Shown one piece after another: positions 17,124 to 24,883 of a stretch of 64,000 bases of DNA. How positions within the stretch are numbered: the stretch's first letter is position 1; each line of letters begins with the position of its first letter. The position numbers and the translations under genes are program-made. The stretch lies in NCBI RefSeq assembly GCF_013408525.1, contig NZ_JACBZM010000001.1, positions 1,116,001 to 1,180,000 of the forward strand. The letters run 5' to 3'. This stretch comes from Nocardioides aromaticivorans. GTDB taxonomy: Bacteria; Actinomycetota; Actinomycetes; Propionibacteriales; Nocardioidaceae. The notes under the pieces are model-generated. The model saw only the letters and a list, made by a program, of their open reading frames with translations, was not told the DNA's origin and did no database searches.

Positions 17124-17954
17124 ATGGCCCGCACCGATGTCCTCGTCGACGGCGACTGGCTCGAGGAGCGCCTCGGCGCACCGGGCGTCGTCGTGATCGA
17201 GGTCGACGAGAACACCGCCGCCCACGCGACCAACCACATCCCCGGCTCGACGAGCCTCGACTGGTCCACCGACCTGCGCGAGGTGCCGCGACGCGACGTC
17301 GTCGGCCAGGCCCGCTTCGCCGCGCTGCTCGGCCGCCACGGCGTGACCAACGACGACACCGTCGTGCTCTACGGCGGCGACAACAACTGGTTCGCGGCGT
17401 ACGCGTACTGGGTGTTCAAGCTCTACGGCCACACCGACGTCCGGCTGCTCGACGGCGGTCGGAAGAAGTGGGAGCTCGAGGGCAGGCCCCTCGACAACCT
17501 GGTCACCCACCGCCCCGAGACGACCTACACCGCCGGCCCCGCGGACCCCGCGCTGCGCGCCTTCCGCGACGACGTGGTCGCTGGCATCGGCGTCCGCCAG
17601 GTCGTCGACGTGCGCTCCCCCGCCGAGTTCTCCGGCGAGATCCTCGCACCGGCCCACTTCCCCCAGGAGCAGCCGCAGGTCCCCGGCCACGTCCCGACCG
17701 CGGTCAACGTCCCCTGGTCGCAGGCCGCGGCCGAGGACGGCAGCTTCCGCAGCGACGACGAGCTGCGCGCCCTGTACGGCGCCGCCGGGCTCAGCCTCGA
17801 CGACAGCCCGGTCACGGTCTACTGCCGCGTGGGCGAGCGCAGCGCCCACACCTGGTTCGTGCTGCACGAGCTGCTCGACCTGCCCGACGTGCGCAACTAC
17901 GACGGGTCCTGGGTGGAGTACGGCTCGCTCGTCGGCGTACCGGTCGAGGTCTGA
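17124..17954 (+). CDS. Thiosulfate sulfurtransferase (tandem rhodanese)
   Basis: 276-residue sulfurtransferase with two rhodanese domains, each with its usual opening (LVDGDWLEERL; RQVVDVRSPAEFSGE). Only the C-terminal domain is catalytic, with the active Cys in VYCRVGERSAHTWF near residue 234. The active loop CRVGER is typical of actinobacterial thiosulfate:cyanide sulfurtransferases (CysA/SseA type). The ATG at 17124 is preceded by GGAGGAGC. Expression is probably controlled by the divergent OhrR-like repressor. Because the Nit1C cluster starts only 450 bp downstream, a role in cyanide detoxification to thiocyanate is tempting, but enzymes of this type also serve general sulfur metabolism. 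Confidence 0.92.
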   Translation: MARTDVLVDGDWLEERLGAPGVVVIEVDENTAAHATNHIPGSTSLDWSTDLREVPRRDVVGQARFAALLGRHGVTNDDTVVLYGGDNNWFAAYAYWVFKLYGHTDVRLLDGGRKKWELEGRPLDNLVTHRPETTYTAGPADPALRAFRDDVVAGIGVRQVVDVRSPAEFSGEILAPAHFPQEQPQVPGHVPTAVNVPWSQAAAEDGSFRSDDELRALYGAAGLSLDDSPVTVYCRVGERSAHTWFVLHELLDLPDVRNYDGSWVEYGSLVGVPVEV

Positions 17955-17957
17955 GCC

Positions 17958-18299
17958 GTGACCGCCGAGGCCGCTCCGCGTCGCCGACGCCACCTGATGG
18001 ACCCGGCCAACCCGGTCCGGCCGGTCGACGACCGGTCCCTGACCCACGTGCAGCGCTGGGTGACGTCCACGCTGGCGGTGCTGACCATCGCCCACCTGGC
18101 GGCCGGCCTGGTGCTCGCCGCGCTCGAGACACCCACGTCGGCCACGGCCGCGCGGATCGGCCTCACCGTCATCGCGGGGGCGTTCGGCGTCCTCGCGGTG
18201 ACGGCCGGGCTGGCCATCCACCGCCGGAGGGTGCTGAGCCCTTGGCTGCTGCTCGGCCTGCTGCCCACGGTCGTCGGGCTGTGGCTGGCCTTCGCATGA
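17958..18299 (+). CDS. Small membrane protein of unknown function
   Basis: 113 residues from a GTG three bases after the rhodanese stop, hence co-transcribed. A basic N-terminus of about 30 residues is followed by three hydrophobic spans (LAVLTIAHLAAGLVLAAL; IGLTVIAGAFGVLAVTAGLAI; PWLLLGLLPTVVGLWLAF). No recognised domain. The arrangement suggests a membrane partner or simply a passenger of the rhodanese gene. Confidence 0.7.
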   Translation: MTAEAAPRRRRHLMDPANPVRPVDDRSLTHVQRWVTSTLAVLTIAHLAAGLVLAALETPTSATAARIGLTVIAGAFGVLAVTAGLAIHRRRVLSPWLLLGLLPTVVGLWLAFA

Positions 18300-18316
18300 C
18301 GCGAGCCCGGTCCGGG

Positions 18317-18376
18317 GTAACAGGAAACTTACGGACCGGGTAGCACCCCGTATTCCGGGCGAAACCAATCCGAAAC
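18317..18376 (+). promoter_or_regulatory. Candidate GlnR boxes upstream of Nit1C region
   Basis: GTAAC-N6-CTTAC at 18317-18332 and GAAAC-N6-GAAAC at 18361-18376 each fit the AC-N9-AC core reported for mycobacterial GlnR and the GAAAC half-site of the Streptomyces consensus. The two are 44 bp apart, twice the 22-bp repeat of GlnR sites. They lie 24-83 bp before the first gene of the nitrogen-starvation cluster. The proximal site is very near the ATG, which is awkward for an activator unless the mRNA is leaderless. The core is short, so chance is possible. Confidence 0.45.
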
Positions 18377-18399
18377 ACCCTGCCGGTGGACTTCTCGGC

Positions 18400-19227
18400 A
18401 TGGATAAGCCCACCCACGACGCCCACCGGCACATCGGCCGACTGCCGTCGTACGGCTTCTACGGCGGCCCGCCGATCAGCCCGGACACCACGGCCCGGGC
18501 CACGGTGAAGGAGTTCTTCGCCGACCTCGACGCCGAGCGCACCGAGCGGGCGCTGGTGCTCCCCAACTACGGCGTCCCGGACCCTGACGTCGCCTTCGAG
18601 CTCAACAAGCTCGCCCTCGACGCCGCCCAGGCCGACGACCGGGTCCGCTGCGGCCTGTGGGTCTCCCCCAAGGCCTCCGATAGCGCCCGCAACGACAAGG
18701 CGCTCGGCCTCGCCGTCGAGGAGGGTGTGGTCGCCCTCAAGACCAGCTTCCTGCTCGGCGGCTCGGTGGACGACCCCGACTCCGCCGAGGAGCTGCACAA
18801 GGTCTTCACGACCGCGGCCGAGCACGACCTCGTCGTCCACGTGCACACCTCGCCGGGCGCCGCCTCCGACGTCGACCAGATCGGCAAGCTCGTCGAGCGC
18901 TACGGCGCCGACGCCCGCATCCACCTCGTCCACCTGGGCGGCGGCATGAGCGGGCACCTCAAGCTGATCGGCGGGCGCTTCTTCGACTGGATCGAGCGCG
19001 GCCTCAAGGTCTACACCGACACCAGCTGGGCGATCGGCTTCGCGCCCGCCTGGCTGTGCCAGGAGATCGAGCGCCGCGGGATCGGCCACGACCGCGTCCT
19101 CTTCGCCACCGACACCCCCTGGGGCGACCACGCCGGCGAGTACGCCCGCCTGGCCGCCGCCACCGACGACCCCGAGCTCATCGACGCGCTCTTCAGGGGC
19201 AACTTCGAGGCCCTCTACGGGGCCTGA
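18400..19227 (+). CDS. Amidohydrolase-superfamily (TIM-barrel) hydrolase
   Basis: 275-residue metal-dependent hydrolase of the amidohydrolase_2 type. N-terminal DAHRHIG supplies the HxH-like metal site, VVHVHTSPG and IHLVHLGGG hold further histidines, and the C-terminal DTPWGD carries the catalytic/metal Asp. It stands 58 bp before the Nit1C genes in the same direction and probably shares their transcript. It is not one of the core Nit1C families I know, so it may hydrolyse an amide or lactone produced by the cluster, or be an unrelated neighbour. Start ATG at 18400. Substrate unknown. Confidence 0.8.
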   Translation: MDKPTHDAHRHIGRLPSYGFYGGPPISPDTTARATVKEFFADLDAERTERALVLPNYGVPDPDVAFELNKLALDAAQADDRVRCGLWVSPKASDSARNDKALGLAVEEGVVALKTSFLLGGSVDDPDSAEELHKVFTTAAEHDLVVHVHTSPGAASDVDQIGKLVERYGADARIHLVHLGGGMSGHLKLIGGRFFDWIERGLKVYTDTSWAIGFAPAWLCQEIERRGIGHDRVLFATDTPWGDHAGEYARLAAATDDPELIDALFRGNFEALYGA

Positions 19228-19285
19228 CCGCACCACTCCCCGCCCGACCCTCCACCGCGCCGTACCCACCGCCAAGGAGCACCCG

Positions 19286-19819
19286 ATGACCGACACCGCC
19301 GCAATCGACGCCCAGATCAAGGCCAACATGGAGGCCTCGCTTGCCGAGATCCCCCACCCGTCGCAGCCGAAGGGCACCAACCTCTACGGCTCGACGAAGG
19401 TGTTCCCCGACTTCCAGGCGGAGGAGGGCGAGACCTACTTCACCCTCGTCCACGGCATCCCGCACGAGTCGTCGGTCAGCTTCGTCGCGATCCTGCAGGC
19501 CACCCGTGCCCTGCGCAAGGGCTTCGAGTCCGCCATCTACTTCTACGGCCCCGGCACCCTCGCCTGCATGTCGACCCGCGGCTTCCCGACCGTCGGCGAC
19601 GCCGGCTTCCCCGGGGAGCTGAACACGAACGGGTCGCTCGAGACGTTCATCCAGGAGGGCGGCACCGTCTACTGCTGCCGGTTCGGGATGGCGCTGCACG
19701 GCCTGCGCGAGGAGGACCTGATCGAGGGCGTGGTGCCGACCCACCCGCTCGACGTGCAGGACGCCCTCATCCACTACGCCCGCAAGGGCGCCATCATCAA
19801 CTCGACCTACCAGCTCTGA
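19286..19819 (+). CDS. MSMEG_0572/Sll0783-family nitrogen starvation protein
   Basis: 177-residue protein of the family first noted as Sll0783 in Synechocystis and MSMEG_0572 in mycobacteria, induced by nitrogen starvation and always part of the Nit1C cluster. The fold is DsrE-like: GETYFTLVHGIPHESSV, then AILQATRALRKGFESAIYFYG and a Cys pair in GGTVYCCRFG. No catalytic role has been assigned. First core gene of the cluster here, preceded by GGAGC at suitable distance. It is followed by the radical SAM gene after 20 bp. Confidence 0.9.
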   Translation: MTDTAAIDAQIKANMEASLAEIPHPSQPKGTNLYGSTKVFPDFQAEEGETYFTLVHGIPHESSVSFVAILQATRALRKGFESAIYFYGPGTLACMSTRGFPTVGDAGFPGELNTNGSLETFIQEGGTVYCCRFGMALHGLREEDLIEGVVPTHPLDVQDALIHYARKGAIINSTYQL

Positions 19820-19839
19820 GCGCGGACGGGACCTGAGCC

Positions 19840-20916
19840 ATGGCCGCGCCGACCACCACCGCCAGCTCCACCCGTGTGGACCTGGCCATCCAGGGCATCC
19901 GGCTCGCCGACGCGCCGGTCTCCCGCCGTGCGGGGGCCGGACCGAGCGACGACGGGCACCTGCTGCTCGACGGCGTCGGCGCGGCCATCCCGCTCAACCC
20001 CCGCAGCCCCTACACCGTGCAGGGCGGCAAGCTGCTGCTCGACGGCGCCGACACCGGCATGGGCGTCGAGACCATCGAGCGTCCGCGCTTCTACGACCTC
20101 ACCACCGCGGACGGCGTCGCCTACGAGAAGATCGCCCGCCTCCACTCCGCGCGGGTGCTCGCCACGACGGTCGTGCAGACCTGCGTGCGCTACGACGAGT
20201 CGGAGCGCTGCCGGTTCTGCGCGATCGAGGAGTCCCTGCGCCAGGGCTCGACGATCGCGGTGAAGAGCCCGGCCCAGATCGCCGAGGTCGCCAAGGCCGC
20301 CCACGACCTCGACGGCATCACCCAGATGGTGATGACGACGGGTACGTCGAACGGTCGCGACCGCGGCGCGGTCCACCTCGCGCGCTGCGTCCGCGCGGTC
20401 CGCGAGGTGCTGCCCGACCTGCCGATCCAGGTCCAGTGCGAGCCGCCCGGCGACCTCTCCGTCATCCAGGACCTGTACGACGCCGGGGCCCGCTCGATCG
20501 GGATCCACGTCGAGTCCCTCGACGACGACGCGCGCCGGCGCTGGATGCCGGGCAAGGGCTCGGTGCCGATGAGCGAGTACCGCGCGGCCTGGGCCGAGGC
20601 GGTGCGGGTCTTCGGCTGGAACGAGGTGTCCACCTACCTCCTCGTCGGCCTCGGTGAGGACCCCGACGAGATGATCGCCGGCGCGGAGGAGCTGATCGCG
20701 ATGGGCGTCTACCCGTTCGTCGTCCCGTTCCGGCCGCTCGCCGGCACCCTCGCCACCGACGTCGACCACGTGCCCGCACCGGACCCGCGGACGGTCGCGA
20801 AGGTGACCGGCCGGGTCGCGGCCGCCCTGCGCCGGGCGGGCATGCTCGGCGCGGCCCAGTCCGCCGGGTGCGCCGCCTGCGGTGCCTGCTCGGCGCTCGC
20901 CTGCGAGGGGGCCTGA
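19840..20916 (+). CDS. MSMEG_0568-family radical SAM protein
   Basis: 358-residue radical SAM enzyme of the Nit1C cluster. The cluster-binding cysteines are in TCVRYDESERCRFCAIEE (C-x8-C-x2-C, near residues 115-127), which departs from the usual C-x3-C-x2-C spacing but is characteristic of this family. A TIM-barrel core follows with QVQCEPPGDL and a SAM-contact region. The C-terminus ends in a cysteine-rich tail GCAACGACSALAC that could hold a second iron-sulfur site. Reaction unknown; it presumably modifies the nitrogen substrate or a cofactor before or after the nitrilase. One base before the next ATG, so tightly coupled. Confidence 0.9.
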   Translation: MAAPTTTASSTRVDLAIQGIRLADAPVSRRAGAGPSDDGHLLLDGVGAAIPLNPRSPYTVQGGKLLLDGADTGMGVETIERPRFYDLTTADGVAYEKIARLHSARVLATTVVQTCVRYDESERCRFCAIEESLRQGSTIAVKSPAQIAEVAKAAHDLDGITQMVMTTGTSNGRDRGAVHLARCVRAVREVLPDLPIQVQCEPPGDLSVIQDLYDAGARSIGIHVESLDDDARRRWMPGKGSVPMSEYRAAWAEAVRVFGWNEVSTYLLVGLGEDPDEMIAGAEELIAMGVYPFVVPFRPLAGTLATDVDHVPAPDPRTVAKVTGRVAAALRRAGMLGAAQSAGCAACGACSALACEGA

Positions 20917-20917
20917 C

Positions 20918-22345
20918 ATGACCCTCGACGTCTCCGTGCTGACCGGCCTGGCACCCCAGCCCGCACCGGACCGGCTCCGCGACCCGTCGTACGTCGTCGT
21001 GGAGGCGGACGCTGCCGACCGGCTCGCCTACCGGCGCCTGCGCGACGAGGTGTTCGTCCGCGAGCAGGAGCTCTTCGCCGGGACCGATGCCGACGCGGTC
21101 GACGACGACCCGCGGGCCGTCGTCCTGGTCGCCCGGAGCGGTGACGGCGAGGTGCTCGGAGGGGTCCGCATTCACCCCGCCCCGGGCCCGGACGGGCTCC
21201 CGCCCGCACGGGACCTCGGCTGGTGGCGCGGCAGCCGGCTCGCCGTCGCCGCCGACGCCCGCCTGCACCTCGGGGTGGGCGCGGCGCTGGTCCGCGCCGC
21301 GTGCGCCCGCGCCGAGGCGGAGGGCGCGCTGCGCTTCGACGCCGAGATCCAGGCCCAGCACCGGCGCCTCTTCGAGCGGCTGGGCTGGCAGGTCCGCGCC
21401 GAGCGGCTGCTGCACGGTCGCCCGCACCTGCTCGTCGACTTCCCCGTCACCCGGATCCAGCGGCTCGCCGACGCGACCAAGGCGCCGCTCGGCGGCCTGC
21501 TCACCGAGCTCGCCGCCGGCGTACCGGCCGGCTTCCTGGGCGACGACGGCTCCCCCGTCCCGGGCAGCGACCTGGTCGCCGCGTGCGACGCGATCCTGCC
21601 CGCCATGGTGGAGCGCGACCCCGAGTGGGCCGGCTGGTGCAGCGTCCTGGTGAACCTCAACGACCTCGCGGCCATGGGCGCGACGCCCGTCGGTCTGCTG
21701 GACGCCGTCGGCGCCCGTGACGCGTCCTTCGCGCGCCGGGTGCTCCGCGGCCTGACCGACGCGGCGCGCGCCTGGGGCGTGCCCGTGCTCGGTGGGCACA
21801 CCCAGCTCGGCGTCCCCGGGCAGCTCGCCGTGACGGCCCTCGGCCGCACCACCGCCCCCGTGCCGGGCGGCGGGGGCCGTGCCGGGCAGCGCCTGCGCCT
21901 CACCGCCGACCTCGGGGGTGGCTGGCGACGCGGCTACACGGGAGCGCAGTGGGACTCGACGTCGCACCGCACTCCGGAGCAGCTGCGCAGCCAGGCACAC
22001 GTCGTACCCACGCTGGCACCGACCGCCGCCAAGGACGTCAGCATGAGCGGCCTGGTCGGCACCACCGGGATGCTCGCCGAGGCCAGCGGGTGCCGCGCGG
22101 TGCTCGACGTGGCGGCGATCCCCACGCCCGCCGCAGCCGGCACCGCCGACTGGCTGACCTGCTTCCCCGGCTTCGCCATCGTCTCTGCCGAGGACCACCC
22201 CCACGCCGGCGACCTGCCGGACCACCTCGACACCGCCGTCTGCGGCGAGCTCGTCCCCGGGACCGGGGTCGGGCTGCGCTGGCCCGACGGCACCGTCACC
22301 GACGCCATCACGCACACCGTCACCGGATTGGGAACAGCCTCATGA
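20918..22345 (+). CDS. GNAT-AIR synthase-like fusion, MSMEG_0567 family
   Basis: 475-residue fusion. Residues 1-160 are a GNAT acetyltransferase-like domain (YRRLRDEVFVREQELF; HLGVGAALVRAACARAEAEG). Residues about 165-475 are an AIR-synthase/PurM-like domain (GFLGDDGSPVPGSD; VNLNDLAAMGATPVGLLD; GGHTQLGVPGQLAVTALG). In cyanobacteria and proteobacteria these are separate genes (Sll0786 and Sll0787); in MSMEG_0567 they are fused, as here. PurM-like domains bind ATP, which suggests an ATP-dependent activation step in the pathway. Reaction not established. The ATG at 20918 is used; earlier in-frame sequence overlaps the radical SAM gene. The stop overlaps the nitrilase ATG by four bases. Confidence 0.88.
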   Translation: MTLDVSVLTGLAPQPAPDRLRDPSYVVVEADAADRLAYRRLRDEVFVREQELFAGTDADAVDDDPRAVVLVARSGDGEVLGGVRIHPAPGPDGLPPARDLGWWRGSRLAVAADARLHLGVGAALVRAACARAEAEGALRFDAEIQAQHRRLFERLGWQVRAERLLHGRPHLLVDFPVTRIQRLADATKAPLGGLLTELAAGVPAGFLGDDGSPVPGSDLVAACDAILPAMVERDPEWAGWCSVLVNLNDLAAMGATPVGLLDAVGARDASFARRVLRGLTDAARAWGVPVLGGHTQLGVPGQLAVTALGRTTAPVPGGGGRAGQRLRLTADLGGGWRRGYTGAQWDSTSHRTPEQLRSQAHVVPTLAPTAAKDVSMSGLVGTTGMLAEASGCRAVLDVAAIPTPAAAGTADWLTCFPGFAIVSAEDHPHAGDLPDHLDTAVCGELVPGTGVGLRWPDGTVTDAITHTVTGLGTAS

Positions 22346-23244
22346 CCCTGATGAACCCACCGCTCGGCTCCGCCGTCGCCGCCGTCTGCGCGGGCTTCGG
22401 GCGCGACGTCGACGAGAACCTCGCGCAGATCGCCGACCTCATCGAGCAGGCCCGCGCCGAGGGCGTCAGCCTGCTCGCCCTGCCCGAGGCCTGCCTCGGC
22501 GGGTACCTGTCGGTGCTCGGCGCCGGCCGCGACGGCAGCCACGACGAGCAGCCCGAGGACCTACCGCCCGTCATGGACATCGACGGGCCCGAGCTCCGCT
22601 GCGTAGCGGCGCTCGCCGGCGACATGACCGTCGTCGTCGGGCTCTGCGAGTCGGACGGCAGCGATCGCTACAACACCGCGGCCATCGTCTCGGGGGACGG
22701 CGTCCTCGGGCTGCACCGGAAGGTCCACCAGCCGCTGGGCGAGTCGATGTTCTACGCCGCCGGCAGCGAGTTCGGGTGCGTGGACACGCCGGCCGGCCGG
22801 GTGGGCGCGCTGATCTGCTACGACAAGGCCTTCCCCGAGGCCGCGCGCTCGCTCGCCGTCGACGGCGCCGAGGTGATCGCGTGCATCTCCGCCTGGCCCG
22901 CGTCCCGCACTGCGACCGGCGACTCCATCGCCGAGGACCGCTGGACCAAGCGGTTCAACCTGTTCGACGCCGCCCGGGCCCTGGAGAACCAGGTCGTCTG
23001 GCTGGCCGCCAACCAGCACGGCACCTTCGGCAAGCTGCGCTTCGTCGCCAACGCCAAGGTCGTCGGCCCCGGCGGCGACGTCCTGGCCACCACGGGCATC
23101 CACTCCGGGATGGCTGTCGCCGAGATCGACGTGCCCAGCGCCCTCGAGACCGCCCGCCGCGCGATGTTCCACCTGCGCGACCGCCGGCCGGACGCCTACG
23201 GCGCGGTCACCGCCGCGACGCTGCAGGAGCCGGCCCATGCCTGA
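22342..23244 (+). CDS. nitC: Nit1C nitrilase (Nit6803 family), catalytically intact
   Basis: 300-residue carbon-nitrogen hydrolase; nitrilases of this subfamily convert nitriles to acids and ammonia. The catalytic triad is complete: Glu49 (ALPEACLGGY), Lys127 (LHRKVHQP) and Cys159 (LICYDKAFPEAARS). The ATG at 22342 overlaps the upstream stop (ATGA) and the frame before it is only a shadow of the AIR domain. The Nit1C cluster has been linked experimentally to growth on cyanide as nitrogen source in Pseudomonas, and the Synechocystis enzyme Nit6803 is a characterised nitrilase. The next gene starts eight bases before this stop. Confidence 0.92.
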   Translation: MTLMNPPLGSAVAAVCAGFGRDVDENLAQIADLIEQARAEGVSLLALPEACLGGYLSVLGAGRDGSHDEQPEDLPPVMDIDGPELRCVAALAGDMTVVVGLCESDGSDRYNTAAIVSGDGVLGLHRKVHQPLGESMFYAAGSEFGCVDTPAGRVGALICYDKAFPEAARSLAVDGAEVIACISAWPASRTATGDSIAEDRWTKRFNLFDAARALENQVVWLAANQHGTFGKLRFVANAKVVGPGGDVLATTGIHSGMAVAEIDVPSALETARRAMFHLRDRRPDAYGAVTAATLQEPAHA

Positions 23245-23542
23245 GATGACCTTCACCGTGCGCTGGCCCGACGGCCGCGTCCTCGACTACTACTCGCCGT
23301 CGCTCGTCGTCCACGACCACCTGGCCGAGGGCGCGTCGTACGACGTCGCCGACTTCCGCGAGCGGTCCGCGACCGCGCTCGGCCTGGCCGCCGAACGGGT
23401 CCGCGAGCGCTTCGGCTTCACCTGCAGCTCGGCCGCGGACAGCCTCCACGGCATCGACCGGCTCGCGGCGTCGTACCCCTCCGACGGCGTCGTCACCGTC
23501 CTCCGCCTCCACCCGCCCCTGCCCGAGGAGAACCCCTCATGA
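23237..23542 (+). CDS. MSMEG_0570-family nitrogen starvation protein
   Basis: 101-residue small protein conserved in Nit1C clusters (MSMEG_0570 type). N-terminus MTFTVRWPDGRVLDYYSPS reads like a ferredoxin- or ubiquitin-like beta-grasp strand, followed by an amphipathic helix and the Cys-Ser pair FTCSSAADSL. No catalytic motif. It overlaps the nitrilase by eight bases and the flavoprotein by four, so it is made in step with both and is probably a small partner or carrier protein. Function unknown. Confidence 0.85.
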   Translation: MPEMTFTVRWPDGRVLDYYSPSLVVHDHLAEGASYDVADFRERSATALGLAAERVRERFGFTCSSAADSLHGIDRLAASYPSDGVVTVLRLHPPLPEENPS

Positions 23543-24873
23543 CCGAGCCCACCACCCACCGGACCGAGGTCGTCGTCGTCGGCGGCGGCCAGGCGGGGCT
23601 GGCGACCAGCTGGCACCTCGTCCGCGACGGCGTCGACCACGTCGTCCTCGAGGCCCACACGCTCGGCCACGAGTGGGCCGACACCCGCTGGGACAACTTC
23701 ACGCTGGTCACCCCCAACTGGCACTGCCGCCTCCCCGGCTACGAGTACGACGGCCCCGACCCCGACGGCTTCATGACGCGCGACGAGGTCGTCGCTTGGC
23801 TGGCCGGCTACGCACCGACCTTCGGGCCGCCGGTGCGCGAGCACACCCGGGTCACCTCGCTCACCGAGCGCGCCGAGGGCGGCTTCCGCATCGAGGCGAC
23901 CGGCCCGGACGGCCCCGAGGTCTGGGAGGCCGGCAGCGTCGTGGTCGCGACCGGCGGCTACCACGTGCCGATCGTCCCCTCGTGGGCGCCGGCGCTCGAC
24001 CCGTCGATCACCCAGCTGCACTCCGCCGACTACCGCAACGCGGCCCAGCTGCCCGAGGGCGGCGTCCTCGTGGTCGGCTCCGGCCAGTCGGGCGCCCAGA
24101 TCGCGGAGGACCTGCACCTCGAGGGCCGCACGGTCCACCTCGCCCTCGGCGACGCGCCCCGGGTCGCCCGCTTCCACCGGGGCCGTGACTGCATGACCTG
24201 GCTGGCCGAGATGGGGCTCTACGACACCGGCGTCGCCCAGTACCCGGGCGGCCTCGCGGCCCGCGAGAAGACCAACCACTACGTCACCGGGCGCGACGGC
24301 GGGCGCGACATCGACCTGCGCGCCTTCGCGGCGGAGGGCATGCGGCTCTACGGCATGCTCGAGGGGGGCGCCGGCACCGAGCTCACGTTCCTGCCCACCC
24401 TGACCGCGGCCCTCGACGGCGCGGACGACGTCTACCGCTCGATCTGCCGCGACATCGACCGCTACATCGACGCCCACGGCATCGAGGCTCCCCCGGCCGC
24501 GCCGTACACGGCGGTCTGGGAGCCGGACACCGACCCGACCTCGCTCGACCTGGCCGCCGCCGGGATCAGCACCGTGGTCTGGGCGATCGGCTACCGCCCG
24601 GACTACCGCTGGGTCGGCGCCGGTGTCTTCGACGGCACCGGCCGGCCCACCCACAGCCGGGGCGTGACCGCCCTTCCCGGCCTGTACTTCCTCGGCCTGC
24701 CGTGGCTGCACACGTGGGGCTCGGGTCGCTTCCTCGGCATCGCCGCGGACGCCGAGCACGTCACGGGCGTGGTCACCGGCCGCAAGGGCGGCGCGCGGAC
24801 GGAGCCCGCGGCCGACCTCGCCCGGCGCCGCTCGCCGGGCGAGATCGCGAGCGACGTGGCGCTGGCCGGATAG
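23539..24873 (+). CDS. MSMEG_0569-family flavin-dependent oxidoreductase
   Basis: 444-residue FAD/NAD(P)-binding monooxygenase-like protein. The N-terminal FAD motif is VVVGGGQAGLATSWHL near residue 13. A second Rossmann motif, VVGSGQSGAQIAEDL near residue 178, should bind NADPH. The late segment WAIGYRPDYRWV is the ATG-like motif of flavin monooxygenases. Flavoprotein partner of the Nit1C nitrilase; in cyanide-assimilating strains this gene family is retained with the nitrilase and radical SAM genes. The substrate is unknown. ATGA overlap with the preceding gene; the following nitrilase-like gene begins 10 bases after the stop. Confidence 0.9.
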   Translation: MTEPTTHRTEVVVVGGGQAGLATSWHLVRDGVDHVVLEAHTLGHEWADTRWDNFTLVTPNWHCRLPGYEYDGPDPDGFMTRDEVVAWLAGYAPTFGPPVREHTRVTSLTERAEGGFRIEATGPDGPEVWEAGSVVVATGGYHVPIVPSWAPALDPSITQLHSADYRNAAQLPEGGVLVVGSGQSGAQIAEDLHLEGRTVHLALGDAPRVARFHRGRDCMTWLAEMGLYDTGVAQYPGGLAAREKTNHYVTGRDGGRDIDLRAFAAEGMRLYGMLEGGAGTELTFLPTLTAALDGADDVYRSICRDIDRYIDAHGIEAPPAAPYTAVWEPDTDPTSLDLAAAGISTVVWAIGYRPDYRWVGAGVFDGTGRPTHSRGVTALPGLYFLGLPWLHTWGSGRFLGIAADAEHVTGVVTGRKGGARTEPAADLARRRSPGEIASDVALAG

Positions 24874-24883
24874 GTTGCTGCCC

